Positions 17,183 to 26,189 of a stretch of DNA of 28,143 nucleotides are shown here, piece after piece. Within the stretch, counting starts at the first letter, position 1; every line of letters starts with the position of its first letter. Under the pieces are notes generated by a model. The model was not told the DNA's origin and made no database searches. It saw only the letters and a list, made by a program, of their open reading frames with translations. Source of the stretch: JBAVQS01 sp049694275 (GTDB lineage Bacteria; Chloroflexota; Anaerolineae; UBA4142; SHND01); contig JBAVQS010000072.1 of the NCBI GenBank assembly GCA_049694275.1, positions 1 to 28,143 of the forward strand, given 5' to 3'. Made by a program: the position numbers and the translations under genes.

Positions 17183-17635
17183 CTACTGAGGCCGTTTCAA
17201 GAACATGACAGTCCGCTCAACCTCGCAGATCACGGTTCCGTCCTGCTTGCGCCCAATCTGTTTGAGGCGGACGATGCCGCGATCCGGCTTGGTCTTGCTC
17301 TCGCGTTTTTCCAGAATCTCGGTCTCGACATGGACGGTGTCGCCGATGAACAAGGGCGCGGGATGCGCCACATGGTCATAGGTGAGATTGGCAAGGAGCG
17401 TCCCCTCAGTCAGGTCGGGGACACTGATGCCGACGACCAGGCCCAGGGTATAGATGCCGTTCACAATGCGCTGCCCAAACGGGCTGTGGCTTGCATAGTC
17501 TGCGTCCATGTGTAGCGGCTGTGTGTTCATGGTGATCGAGCAAAAGAGCGTATTATCCATCTCGGTGACCGTGCGGCCGGCGTAATGCTTGATCTTGCTG
17601 CCGACCTCGATCTCTTCAAAGTATTTGCCTGGCAT
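17183..17635 (-). CDS. MaoC-family enoyl-CoA hydratase
   Basis: The 150-residue single hot-dog domain has the conserved entry KYFEEIEVG and a hydratase-motif region FCSITMNTQPLHMDADYA. The His of the catalytic pair is present (H42). The usual Asp of the D-x4-H motif is Asn37, as in the TMNTxPLH-type subgroup that I associate with mesaconyl-CoA hydratase-like proteins. It lies between the biotin carrier gene and the CitE-like lyase. This fits hydration of a branched unsaturated acyl-CoA (3-methylglutaconyl-CoA or a mesaconyl-type ester) to the (R)-hydroxyacyl-CoA that the lyase then splits. The function is inferred from context. Confidence 0.88.
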   Translation of the reverse strand: MPGKYFEEIEVGSKIKHYAGRTVTEMDNTLFCSITMNTQPLHMDADYASHSPFGQRIVNGIYTLGLVVGISVPDLTEGTLLANLTYDHVAHPAPLFIGDTVHVETEILEKRESKTKPDRGIVRLKQIGRKQDGTVICEVERTVMFLKRPQ

Positions 17636-17648
17636 GATTGACTCCTTG

Positions 17649-17720
17649 TAGCTGTCGGCTGTTAGCCGGTAGCTGTTAGCAAATAACGGCTAACAACCGG
17701 CCGCTGACGGCTAATGGCTA
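17649..17720. repeat. imperfect palindrome between the MaoC and biotin carrier genes
   Basis: The segment 17649-17680 and the reverse complement of 17688-17720 are similar over most of their length, with repeated GCTGTTAGC/GGCTAAC units. An exact inner stem GTTAGC (17675-17680) pairs with GCTAAC (17689-17694). The right arm overlaps the stop codon of the biotin carrier gene. It is intergenic palindromic filler that could also modulate read-through or mRNA stability inside the operon. Confidence 0.5.
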
Positions 17721-18215
17721 TTCTAACTCGACTAGCACCTGGTCGCGGTCTACAGTCTGGCCCTGTTGAACCAGCAGCCGCGTAACACGGCCCGCGCGAG
17801 GGGATTGGACCCGAATTTCCATTTTCATCGCTTCGAGCAGGAGGAGGGTTTCCCCTTTCTCTACCGAGGCGTTTTGCTCAACCTGAACAGCGCGAACCTG
17901 GCCCGGCATCGGGGAGAGGACAAGCTTGTCGCCGCTACCGGCGTGACCAGCCGCGCCGCGGGTGCGCCCGGCCACCGGGGTAGGCGCTTTGAGCACAAAG
18001 GAACGGCCATCCATAAAGACCCATCGGTTCGCTCCATCGACGGCGACATGGGCCAGGTGTGAATGGTCGCCCAGGATAAATGAGAGGCCGCCCGGCTCGG
18101 AGCGAACAAATTCGATCTCGTAGGTTTCGCCATTCAGCGAGGCGCGATATCCCTGATTCTTTTTTTCGACGTCCAGGGTATAGACCTGGTCGCCCATTTG
18201 ATAGGTAAAGCGCAT
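17718..18215 (-). CDS. biotin carboxyl carrier protein of an acyl-CoA carboxylase
   Basis: The 165-residue protein has a beta-rich N-terminal part that resembles the domain joining BC and BCCP in fused alpha subunits, then a Gly/Ala-rich hinge near residues 78-97. A C-terminal biotinyl domain follows, with the canonical EAMKMEI motif and biotinylated Lys131. It starts only ten bases after the stop of the biotin carboxylase gene, exactly at the domain border of the usual fused alpha chain (about 660 residues). The gene is therefore a natural split or the product of a frameshift or sequencing error. A possible ribosome site GGTGA overlaps the upstream stop, consistent with coupled translation of a true split. 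Confidence 0.9.
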   Translation of the reverse strand: MRFTYQMGDQVYTLDVEKKNQGYRASLNGETYEIEFVRSEPGGLSFILGDHSHLAHVAVDGANRWVFMDGRSFVLKAPTPVAGRTRGAAGHAGSGDKLVLSPMPGQVRAVQVEQNASVEKGETLLLLEAMKMEIRVQSPRAGRVTRLLVQQGQTVDRDQVLVELE

Positions 18216-18225
18216 AAGGCAAAGG

Positions 18226-19719
18226 TCACCGGGAATACCGGGGATCGGTCCAGGGACTGTATGGGTCGTTGCCCGTCGGCCCGGTCGCGGGCGACACGAT
18301 ACGGGTGGGCGCAGCCATCTCGGAGAGCGCCGCCGCGATCAATACCTCCGGGGGCATCTGGCCGGTCGGAGGCTGCCAGGCGTGCATCTGGTCCTCGACA
18401 AAAGTGGTCGTGACCTGGCCTGCCTGAAAGACCGGATGGGCGAGCACCGCGTGCATAAAGTCGAGATTGGTGCGAACGCCGAGCAGCACATAATCGTTCA
18501 GCGCGATTTGCATGCGGCGGATCGCATCCGCGCGTGTTTCGGCGTATGTAATAACCTTGGCGAGTAACGGATCATAGTGAACCGTGACCTCGTCGCCGGT
18601 GGCGATCCCCGAATCGATGCGTAGACCCGGCCGCCGCGGCTCGACGACGGTGAGCAGGCAGCCGGTCGAAGGAAGAAACCCATTGGCAGGGTCTTCGGCA
18701 TAGACGCGGCATTCGATGGCGTGCCCGCGCTGGTACAGGTCCCCCTGCTGGAATCCGAGCGGCTCGCCCGCGGCCACACGCAACTGCCAGTGCACCAGGT
18801 CTAACCCCGTCGTCAATTCGGTAATCGGGTGCTCCACCTGCAAGCGGGTATTCATTTCCAGAAAATAGAAATGTCGCGTCTCAGGGTCGACAATGAATTC
18901 GACTGTGCCCGCGTTCTGGTATCCGACCGCCTGCGCGGCCTCAACCGCCGCCGCGCCCATCGCCGCGCGGAGGGGCGGATCGAGGAGAGGGGATGGGGTC
19001 TCTTCGATAATCTTTTGATGCCGCCGCTGGACCGAGCATTCACGCTCGAACAGGTGAACGGTGCGACCGTGCGCGTCGGCGAGAATCTGGAACTCGATAT
19101 GGCGCGCGTGCCGGACATATTTCTCGATAATCAGCCGCTCGTCGCCAAACGCATGCCGCGCTTCGCGCCGTGCCGCGCCCAGGGCGTCGATTAGATCCGC
19201 CTGCGTATTGACCACGCGCATAGCCTTGCCGCCGCCGCCGGCCGCGGCCTTGACGAGAACGGGATAGCCGATCGCGTCGGCGGCTTGCTGGAGCGCGGCG
19301 TCTTGATCCAGGTCCTGATACCCAGGGACTGTCGGCACGTTGCGCGCCTGCATCAGCTTGCGCGCTTCCGCCTTGTCTCCCATTGCCCGGATTGCTTCGG
19401 GCGGTGGGCCGATGAACGCGAGCCCGGCCGCGCGAACACGACGCGCAAACTCGGCATTCTCCGAGAGAAACCCATAGCCAGGATGAATCGCCTGGGCGTG
19501 CGTGGCGAGCGCCGTTTCAATCACCTTGTCGATGGAAAGGTACGATTCCCGAGCCGGGGCGGGACCAAGCAGCCGCGCCTCGTCGGCCAGGCGGACGTGC
19601 AGCGCGCCCCGATCCGCCTCAGAAAAAACGGCGACGGTCCGGATGCCCAGCTCTTGGCACGCTCGGATCACACGGACGGCAATCTCGCCGCGATTGGCAA
19701 TCAATACCTTGTCAAACAT
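18226..19719 (-). CDS. biotin carboxylase subunit of an acyl-CoA carboxylase (probable methylcrotonyl-CoA carboxylase alpha part)
   Basis: The 497-residue protein starts at MFDKVLIANRGEIAVRV, the standard BC N terminus; a longer in-frame ATG at 19797 adds 26 non-conserved residues and is rejected. ATP-grasp features include the Gly-rich loop KAAAGGGGKAMRVV, the HIEFQILAD segment, and EMNTRLQVEHPITE with the catalytic Arg. It carboxylates biotin on the neighbouring carrier protein using ATP and bicarbonate. It lacks the C-terminal biotinyl domain found in most actinobacterial/mitochondrial alpha subunits, which is encoded separately downstream. The carboxyltransferase gene precedes it by 81 bases. 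Confidence 0.93.
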   Translation of the reverse strand: MFDKVLIANRGEIAVRVIRACQELGIRTVAVFSEADRGALHVRLADEARLLGPAPARESYLSIDKVIETALATHAQAIHPGYGFLSENAEFARRVRAAGLAFIGPPPEAIRAMGDKAEARKLMQARNVPTVPGYQDLDQDAALQQAADAIGYPVLVKAAAGGGGKAMRVVNTQADLIDALGAARREARHAFGDERLIIEKYVRHARHIEFQILADAHGRTVHLFERECSVQRRHQKIIEETPSPLLDPPLRAAMGAAAVEAAQAVGYQNAGTVEFIVDPETRHFYFLEMNTRLQVEHPITELTTGLDLVHWQLRVAAGEPLGFQQGDLYQRGHAIECRVYAEDPANGFLPSTGCLLTVVEPRRPGLRIDSGIATGDEVTVHYDPLLAKVITYAETRADAIRRMQIALNDYVLLGVRTNLDFMHAVLAHPVFQAGQVTTTFVEDQMHAWQPPTGQMPPEVLIAAALSEMAAPTRIVSPATGPTGNDPYSPWTDPRYSR

Positions 19720-19800
19720 TGGAAATGATACTGGAACGGCAAAGGCGCGAAGGGCGCAAAGAAAAATATGATGAACTTGGCGTCCTTTGTAGTGCAATCT
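19720..19800. other. intra-operon spacer with short tandem GCGC/AAAG repeat
   Basis: No gene lies in these 81 bases. The segment 19738-19761 is a purine-rich run with alternating AAAGG and GCGC units. No convincing promoter or terminator was seen, so the carboxylase genes are probably still co-transcribed. Confidence 0.35.
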
Positions 19801-21411
<1,611 letters not shown>

Positions 21412-21487
21412 GGTCGCGAATCAGACACAGCCCCGGACCGGGGCTACAAATGTAATCAGGCACGGGTCATTACAAACTCTATGGAGG

Positions 21488-21516
21488 ATTGTAGCACGAG
21501 TGTCCGGGCGCTACAA
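21488..21516 (-). promoter_or_regulatory. promoter of the carboxylase operon with an overlapping palindrome
   Basis: On the minus strand TTGTAG (21516-21511), 17 bases and TACAAT (21493-21488). The two hexamers lie within an 8-bp perfect inverted repeat ATTGTAGC-N14-GCTACAAT, a possible operator for a dimeric regulator. A GC-rich hairpin (21445-21429) follows in the leader. Confidence 0.6.
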
Positions 21517-21540
21517 TAGGGTAGGTGCGTGGATCGCCGG

Positions 21541-22575
21541 TCACTCGTTCACGATCAGCACCTTGCCGAATTGTTTGCGCTCTTCCAGGTAGCGCTGCGC
21601 TTCGCGCGTTTCCGCGAGGGGGAAGGTGCGGTCGACGATGGCGTGCAGTTTCCCCTGTTCAAAGAGCGGGAGCAGGTCATAGAACTCGCGATGGGTAAGC
21701 CCGTTGGATCCCATGAGGGTCAATTGTTTCCAAAAGATCGACCAGATGTCTGTCTCGCCGGTACGCCCTGCTGAACCGCCGCATGTGACGAGGCGCCCGG
21801 TGGTGCGCAGCGAGGCAAGGCTCTGTTTCCAGGTGGTCTGGCCGACATGCTCAAAGACCACGTCCACGCCCCGGTTGTTGGTCATCCGGTTTACTTCATA
21901 CTGAAAGTTGGGGTTTTTGCTGTAATTGATGACATGGTCGGCCCCCATCTCTAGCGCCTTTTGGAGCTTATCGTCTGAGCTGGAGGTGGCAATGACCTTG
22001 CAGCCAAAATACTTGGCGACCTGAACGGCGGCGCTCCCGACGCCAGAGCCGACAGCCAGCACGAGCACCCATTCTTCCGGTTTGATCTGGGCGCGTGTTA
22101 CGAGCATGTGCCAGGCCGTGCCAAAGGCGGCCGGAATGGCCGATGCCGTCAGATAAGAGACCGTATCGGGCAAATGGCTCAGGGTATTCTCCGGCGCCTT
22201 GACCATCTCGGCAAACCCCCCGTCGAGGTTGACCCCAATGATCTTGCGATTGAGGCAGAGGTTATCATACCCGGCGCGGCATAGTTCGCAGGTTCCATCC
22301 CAGGTGAATGCGCCCACCAGCACGCGGTCGCCGACCTTGTAATCCTTCACTGCTGACCCGATGGCGGTGATTTCACCTGAGGGCTCAAGCCCGCCGATGT
22401 GGGGGAGTGGGGCCTTGACGCCGTGGGTCCCTTCACGCGTATAGAGGTCGAGGTGATTGAGCCCACAGGCGCGCACGCGAATCAATACTTCGTCCGGTGC
22501 AATCTCCGGAGCAGGTACATCCTCGTATTTCAGGACCTCGAGCCCGCCGCGTTTGTAAAAGATGACGGCTTTCAT
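21541..22575 (-). CDS. zinc-binding alcohol dehydrogenase/quinone oxidoreductase family protein (MDR)
   Basis: The 344-residue protein starts at MKAVIFYKRGGLEVLKYEDVP. The GroES-like N-terminal domain includes GGLEPSGEI..IGSAV and a CELCRAGYDNLC segment contributing structural-zinc cysteines. A Rossmann domain with VLAVGSGVGSAAVQVAKYFGCKVIAT follows. The catalytic-zinc cysteine position reads CGLNHLDLY, as in medium-chain NAD(P)H:quinone oxidoreductase or zinc alcohol dehydrogenase relatives. The substrate is unknown. The longer frame upstream overlaps the GNAT gene and is rejected. The start lies one base after the GNAT stop, so the two genes are coupled. Confidence 0.92.
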   Translation of the reverse strand: MKAVIFYKRGGLEVLKYEDVPAPEIAPDEVLIRVRACGLNHLDLYTREGTHGVKAPLPHIGGLEPSGEITAIGSAVKDYKVGDRVLVGAFTWDGTCELCRAGYDNLCLNRKIIGVNLDGGFAEMVKAPENTLSHLPDTVSYLTASAIPAAFGTAWHMLVTRAQIKPEEWVLVLAVGSGVGSAAVQVAKYFGCKVIATSSSDDKLQKALEMGADHVINYSKNPNFQYEVNRMTNNRGVDVVFEHVGQTTWKQSLASLRTTGRLVTCGGSAGRTGETDIWSIFWKQLTLMGSNGLTHREFYDLLPLFEQGKLHAIVDRTFPLAETREAQRYLEERKQFGKVLIVNE

Positions 22576-22576
22576 G

Positions 22577-23140
22577 TTAATCCATCCGAATCTTGGAATA
22601 GATGCGCGTATTGCGCAGGTGGCCCGCGACATCGCGGGTGTCGTTCCGCAGAGTGCCTTCAAGCGTATAGCCCGCCCGCTCGGCCACGCGCCAGCTCCGT
22701 TCGTTACGCTCGTCCATCCGAATCTCAATCCGGTGGGCCTGGAGAGCATCAAAGGCAAAGCGGGTGAGGCCCTCGACGGCTTCGGCAACATAACCCTGGC
22801 CCTCGAAACGAGTGCGCACCCAGTAACCGATCTCGAATTTCGGGACGGACCAATTGATGCGAGGGAACCCGCTGCCGCCCACAAACGTCGAAGTCCCCTT
22901 GAGGTAAAGGAGAAACCACATGTCTTCGCGGGTGAGAAAGCGGGCGCGTGCCCGTCGCACGTTCTCCTCCTCGTCCTCGACGGTGGGTATCGGGGTAGCC
23001 CAGGGCATCCAGGGCTTGAGGCGCTCGGCCGACTCGACAATTGCGGCTTGAATCTCAGCGCCGTCGCCTGGCCTGGGTGCGCGGATCAATAGCCGCTCGG
23101 TTTCGAATTCTTCCGGGAAATCGAGTAATAGAGGGTTCAT
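22577..23140 (-). CDS. GNAT N-acetyltransferase, RimJ/RimL type
   Basis: The 187-residue protein has the RimJ/RimL layout: ETERLLIRAPRPGDGAEIQAAI at the N terminus, a central FEIGYWVRTRFEGQGYVAEAV acetyl-CoA loop (R/Q-x-x-G-x-G/A version near residue 110), and HRIEIRMDERNERSWRVAERAGYTLEGTLR near the C terminus. Relatives acetylate ribosomal protein N termini or small amines; the acceptor is unknown. It forms a two-gene unit with the oxidoreductase. Its promoter probably uses the extended -10 at 23193-23201. Confidence 0.92.
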   Translation of the reverse strand: MNPLLLDFPEEFETERLLIRAPRPGDGAEIQAAIVESAERLKPWMPWATPIPTVEDEEENVRRARARFLTREDMWFLLYLKGTSTFVGGSGFPRINWSVPKFEIGYWVRTRFEGQGYVAEAVEGLTRFAFDALQAHRIEIRMDERNERSWRVAERAGYTLEGTLRNDTRDVAGHLRNTRIYSKIRMD

Positions 23141-23192
23141 AGGATTGTGGATTTTGGATTGTGGCTTTCGGAATCAGTTGTGGACTGCGCGT

Positions 23193-23201
23193 ATTGTAGC
23201 A
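23193..23201 (-). promoter_or_regulatory. extended -10 promoter element for the GNAT gene
   Basis: TGCTACAAT on the minus strand, identical to the -10 regions of the tRNA-Ser and carboxylase promoters. The -35 at 17 bases spacing (TTTATT) is weak, consistent with an extended -10 promoter. Confidence 0.5.
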
Positions 23202-23256
23202 CAAGTATGGATGAGAATAAAAGCGTTAGCGCATGGAAAATAGGGCTCGGGACCAA

Positions 23257-24285
23257 TCAGGAGAAGGGGAGGAAAAAGGCGACAGTGAGGTCCCATTCGC
23301 CGCTGTTGAGCGCGGATATCTCGCCACCCTGGGCCTCAATCAGGGTTCGGGCCAGGGGCATTTCGAGCCCACTCCCCGTGGACGGAGCGGCGCGCAGGGT
23401 GGTCGAGAGCGCGTCCAGTTCAGCCGGCGTTGGCGCGCGGCCATTATCGGTGACCGCGACCCGAACGCCCGGGGGGCGGCGTACCTCGGAGAGCTCGACC
23501 CGAATTTCCCCGCCGTTCACATTGAGGCGCCCGAGGGCGTGAATCACGAGGGCAGCCAGGGTTTCGCTAAAAGAGACCGGGTCCAGTTCCGCAATCAGCG
23601 GGGTGTTGGGCAGTGTCGCACGCAGCGTAGCGCCGTGGGCGGAGACCTCTTTGTGGAGCGTCATGAGTGTGTCGCGGGCCAGGGCAACCAGGTCGCTGGG
23701 CTCGGGGTGGAGCAGCATTTCGCCGTTCTCGGCAAGGGCGAGCCGGCTCCAGTCGTGGATGAGCCGGGAATGGCGTGGGTCTTGACTGTCGAGTAGGACT
23801 CGCGCGACCTCGGCATACAAATGCCGGCGCGTTTCCTCATGGGCGCGCAGGCGATTCACCATATAGTTAAACATGCGCGTGAGCGAGCGCAGTTCACGCG
23901 GCCCGCGCTCCTGGAGCTCGATATTATAGTCGCCGTTCGCCACCTGCTCTGCCGCTTGCAAAAGGTCGGCGGCGGGCAGGAGGGCGCGGCGAAATGCGCT
24001 GATCGCGATAAAAAGCCCCAGCCCGCCAATCAAGAGCCCGATCAGCCCGATGTTGCGAATGAAATAGAGGTCGGTATCGGATAGGGCAAACAGGCCTGTC
24101 GTCGCGGCGTAATACCAAAAGGCGAGTGTCGCAACGGCGACCGCCATGAAAAAGAGGATGCCCGCGATGACCCCGCGCTGCAGCCAGCCGGATTGCTCCT
24201 TTTTGGGAATCGGTACGGCCGGCTGAGGGACGACGGTTACATTAGGGCGACGTAAAGATTTACGACGAGACACAAGTTGATCCAA
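23257..24285 (-). CDS. membrane HAMP-domain protein resembling a degenerate histidine kinase
   Basis: The 342-residue protein has a short basic N terminus, TM1 at about residues 37-61, TM2 at about 78-98, and a HAMP linker and helix at about 98-150. A shortened DHp-like region follows, then an HATPase-like domain (TDNG near 290, a GSGLEMPLARTLIEAQGG block near 310). Where sensor kinases have the H-box (AEVxHELRTP), this protein has AEVARVLLD, with Arg162 at the His position. About 30 residues of the DHp hairpin seem to be missing. The N-box Asn is also not evident (IHAL). No response regulator is adjacent. The start is TTG immediately after the amidohydrolase stop. It is probably a pseudokinase or membrane sensor rather than an active kinase. 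Confidence 0.75.
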   Translation of the reverse strand: MDQLVSRRKSLRRPNVTVVPQPAVPIPKKEQSGWLQRGVIAGILFFMAVAVATLAFWYYAATTGLFALSDTDLYFIRNIGLIGLLIGGLGLFIAISAFRRALLPAADLLQAAEQVANGDYNIELQERGPRELRSLTRMFNYMVNRLRAHEETRRHLYAEVARVLLDSQDPRHSRLIHDWSRLALAENGEMLLHPEPSDLVALARDTLMTLHKEVSAHGATLRATLPNTPLIAELDPVSFSETLAALVIHALGRLNVNGGEIRVELSEVRRPPGVRVAVTDNGRAPTPAELDALSTTLRAAPSTGSGLEMPLARTLIEAQGGEISALNSGEWDLTVAFFLPFS

Positions 24286-25872
24286 CTACCGGGAATGATA
24301 TACGACCTTGCCACCCACGATGGTGTAACTCACCTGCGTGTTCAATATCTCGCGCGGCGGGATTCCGAAAATGTCCTGCGACAGAATCACGGCGTCGGCG
24401 CGCTTGCCCACGCTCAATGTGCCTGCCCGGTGCTGATCGCCGACCGAAGCGGCCGCGCCGGTGGTGAACCCTTCGACCGCGGCCTGGACGGATAGCCGCT
24501 CCTCCGGTACCCAGCCGCCGGCCGGTTCGCTCTCCGCGTTCTGCCGGGTGACGGCGGCATGAATGCCGCGTAGCGGCTCCAGCCCTTCGACCGGGCAGTC
24601 TGATCCAAAGGCGAGGGTAGCGCCGGCCTGTCGGAGCGAGTTGAAAACATACGTGTAACGCGCACGGGTGGGGCCGAGCAGCGCATCGACCATTCGCATA
24701 TCGCTGGTCTGATGGATAGGCTGGACGGAGGCGATAACATTGGCGGCTTTGAACCGCGGGATGTCCGACGCCGCCAGGTGCTGGACGTGCTCGATGCGCA
24801 AGATGACATTCGTGAATCCTTCTGCGCGCAGCGTTTCAAACACGCTGAGTGTACGGGAAATCGCTTGATCGCCAATGGCGTGTGTCCAGATGTCAATGCC
24901 GCCTCGCGCCGCCTTGCGGGCAAGTTCGAGCATCGTTTTGCTGTCGGTTAATGCCATGCCGCGCTTGTCCGAGCCGGTAAAGGGCTCGAACATCTCGGCC
25001 GTCTGCGATCCCAGTGACCCATCGGCAAAGATCTTGACCGCTTGAAGGCGGAGCCATTCGTCGCCGAGACCGCGCTGTATTCCCAGCGTGAGGGCGTGGT
25101 CAAGGTGCGTGTCAGGAATGGCGTGGACGACGCGCAAGTCCATCTCCCCGCGCGTATGCAGGGTTTGCCAGGCGCGCAGCGCATTGGGACCCTCGATGCT
25201 GTGGACGCCGGTCAGGCCCGCGCGGTGCGCATAAGCAATGGCGCGCTTGAGCGCGTCGAGGGGAATCTCTTCGTCACTCTGGCCGATCCCTTTGCCCAGC
25301 AGTTCCATGGCGTTCTCACGAATCAGGCCGTTGGGCTCGCCGTCGGCATCCCGCTCCAGCCGTCCGCCTTCGGGGTTCGGCGTATCGCGGGTTATCCCGG
25401 CCTGTTTCATCATGGCGGAATTGACCCAGGCGGAGTGTCCGTCCTTGCGTGTCAAGAATACCGGGGTGTTGGGGGCCACTGCGTCGAGCGAGCGCCTGTC
25501 CGGAAAGACCGGGGTGTTCCAGTCCAGGTGATTCCAGCCCCAGCCGTGAATGATTTCGCCGGGCCGGGTAAGGGGTATTCGCGCGGCGACGCGCGCGACC
25601 GCTTCGTCGAGCGAGCGACAGCCTTCCAGATTGACGCGGTCGAGCCCTTGCGCCCAACCGCAAAAATGTAAATGGGAATCGATCAGACCGGGGAGGACGA
25701 GCTGGCCGTGCGCATCGATCAACTCGGTCAGGTGTGTGCGATACGCGAGCGCGCCGCGATCATCCCCCACATAGATGATCTCCCCGCCGCGGAAAACGAG
25801 CGCCTGGGCGCGCGGCCGGGACGAGTCGAGTGTCCGTACATTCGCATTCACAAGGATTAGATCAGGTCGCAT
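24286..25872 (-). CDS. YtcJ-type amidohydrolase (amidohydrolase family 3)
   Basis: The start is chosen at 25872 (MRPDLILVNANVRTLD), giving 528 residues; in-frame ATGs at 25890 and 25926 are possible but add non-conserved residues. The protein has the beta-sandwich entry ILVNANVRTLDSS, the metal-binding HxH in LPGLIDSHLHFCGW near residue 62, the family segments HGWGWNHLDW and KIFADGSLGSQTAEM, WTHAIGDQAI, and a C-terminal FGSDCPVEGLEPL with the Asp ligand. YtcJ-like enzymes hydrolyse amide or imide bonds of small molecules, with unknown natural substrate here. No signal peptide was seen in the chosen form. It directly abuts the HAMP protein gene. Confidence 0.88.
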   Translation of the reverse strand: MRPDLILVNANVRTLDSSRPRAQALVFRGGEIIYVGDDRGALAYRTHLTELIDAHGQLVLPGLIDSHLHFCGWAQGLDRVNLEGCRSLDEAVARVAARIPLTRPGEIIHGWGWNHLDWNTPVFPDRRSLDAVAPNTPVFLTRKDGHSAWVNSAMMKQAGITRDTPNPEGGRLERDADGEPNGLIRENAMELLGKGIGQSDEEIPLDALKRAIAYAHRAGLTGVHSIEGPNALRAWQTLHTRGEMDLRVVHAIPDTHLDHALTLGIQRGLGDEWLRLQAVKIFADGSLGSQTAEMFEPFTGSDKRGMALTDSKTMLELARKAARGGIDIWTHAIGDQAISRTLSVFETLRAEGFTNVILRIEHVQHLAASDIPRFKAANVIASVQPIHQTSDMRMVDALLGPTRARYTYVFNSLRQAGATLAFGSDCPVEGLEPLRGIHAAVTRQNAESEPAGGWVPEERLSVQAAVEGFTTGAAASVGDQHRAGTLSVGKRADAVILSQDIFGIPPREILNTQVSYTIVGGKVVYHSR

Positions 25873-26189
25873 TGAGAGCGATTCTATCATATTCAGCGCG
25901 AAAGGGAAACCAGGGAGAAAGGTCATGAGCAGTTCACTTGGGGGGCAGGTTTTACCGGGCGAATGAATTCGCGGCAACTCAGGGCAAAGCCGACCGTCGT
26001 CGGCTGGGGAAGCCAGTCTGCGGAGTAGGTAGCCGATTCCAGAACACCTGATCCTCCGGCGTAAAAGATTCGTTAAAAACTTTACAAACACCTTCCCTGT
26101 GCCATACGATTCAATCCAGGTCAACGTAATACAAGTGAAATATTTCACAAGCAAGTAAAACTCATCCAGGGAGGACTGGGAGAAAGAAT
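25873..26189. other. divergent intergenic region between amidohydrolase and ndh
   Basis: These 317 bases separate divergent genes. They contain the ndh promoter on the plus strand and, on the minus strand, a TATGAT (25894-25889) close to the chosen amidohydrolase start, which would give a very short or absent leader. The minus-strand frame stays open through most of the region, but its residues do not resemble a protein family. Confidence 0.5.
26081..26110 (+). promoter_or_regulatory. candidate promoter for ndh
   Basis: TTTACA (26081-26086), 18 bases, TACGAT (26105-26110). It gives a leader of about 70 bases ahead of the GGGAG ribosome site at 26178-26182. Confidence 0.55.

Noticed and set aside
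22576..23040. N-terminal extension of the quinone oxidoreductase frame
   Set aside because: The extension is the out-of-frame shadow of the GNAT gene. The family N terminus MKAVIF begins at 22575.
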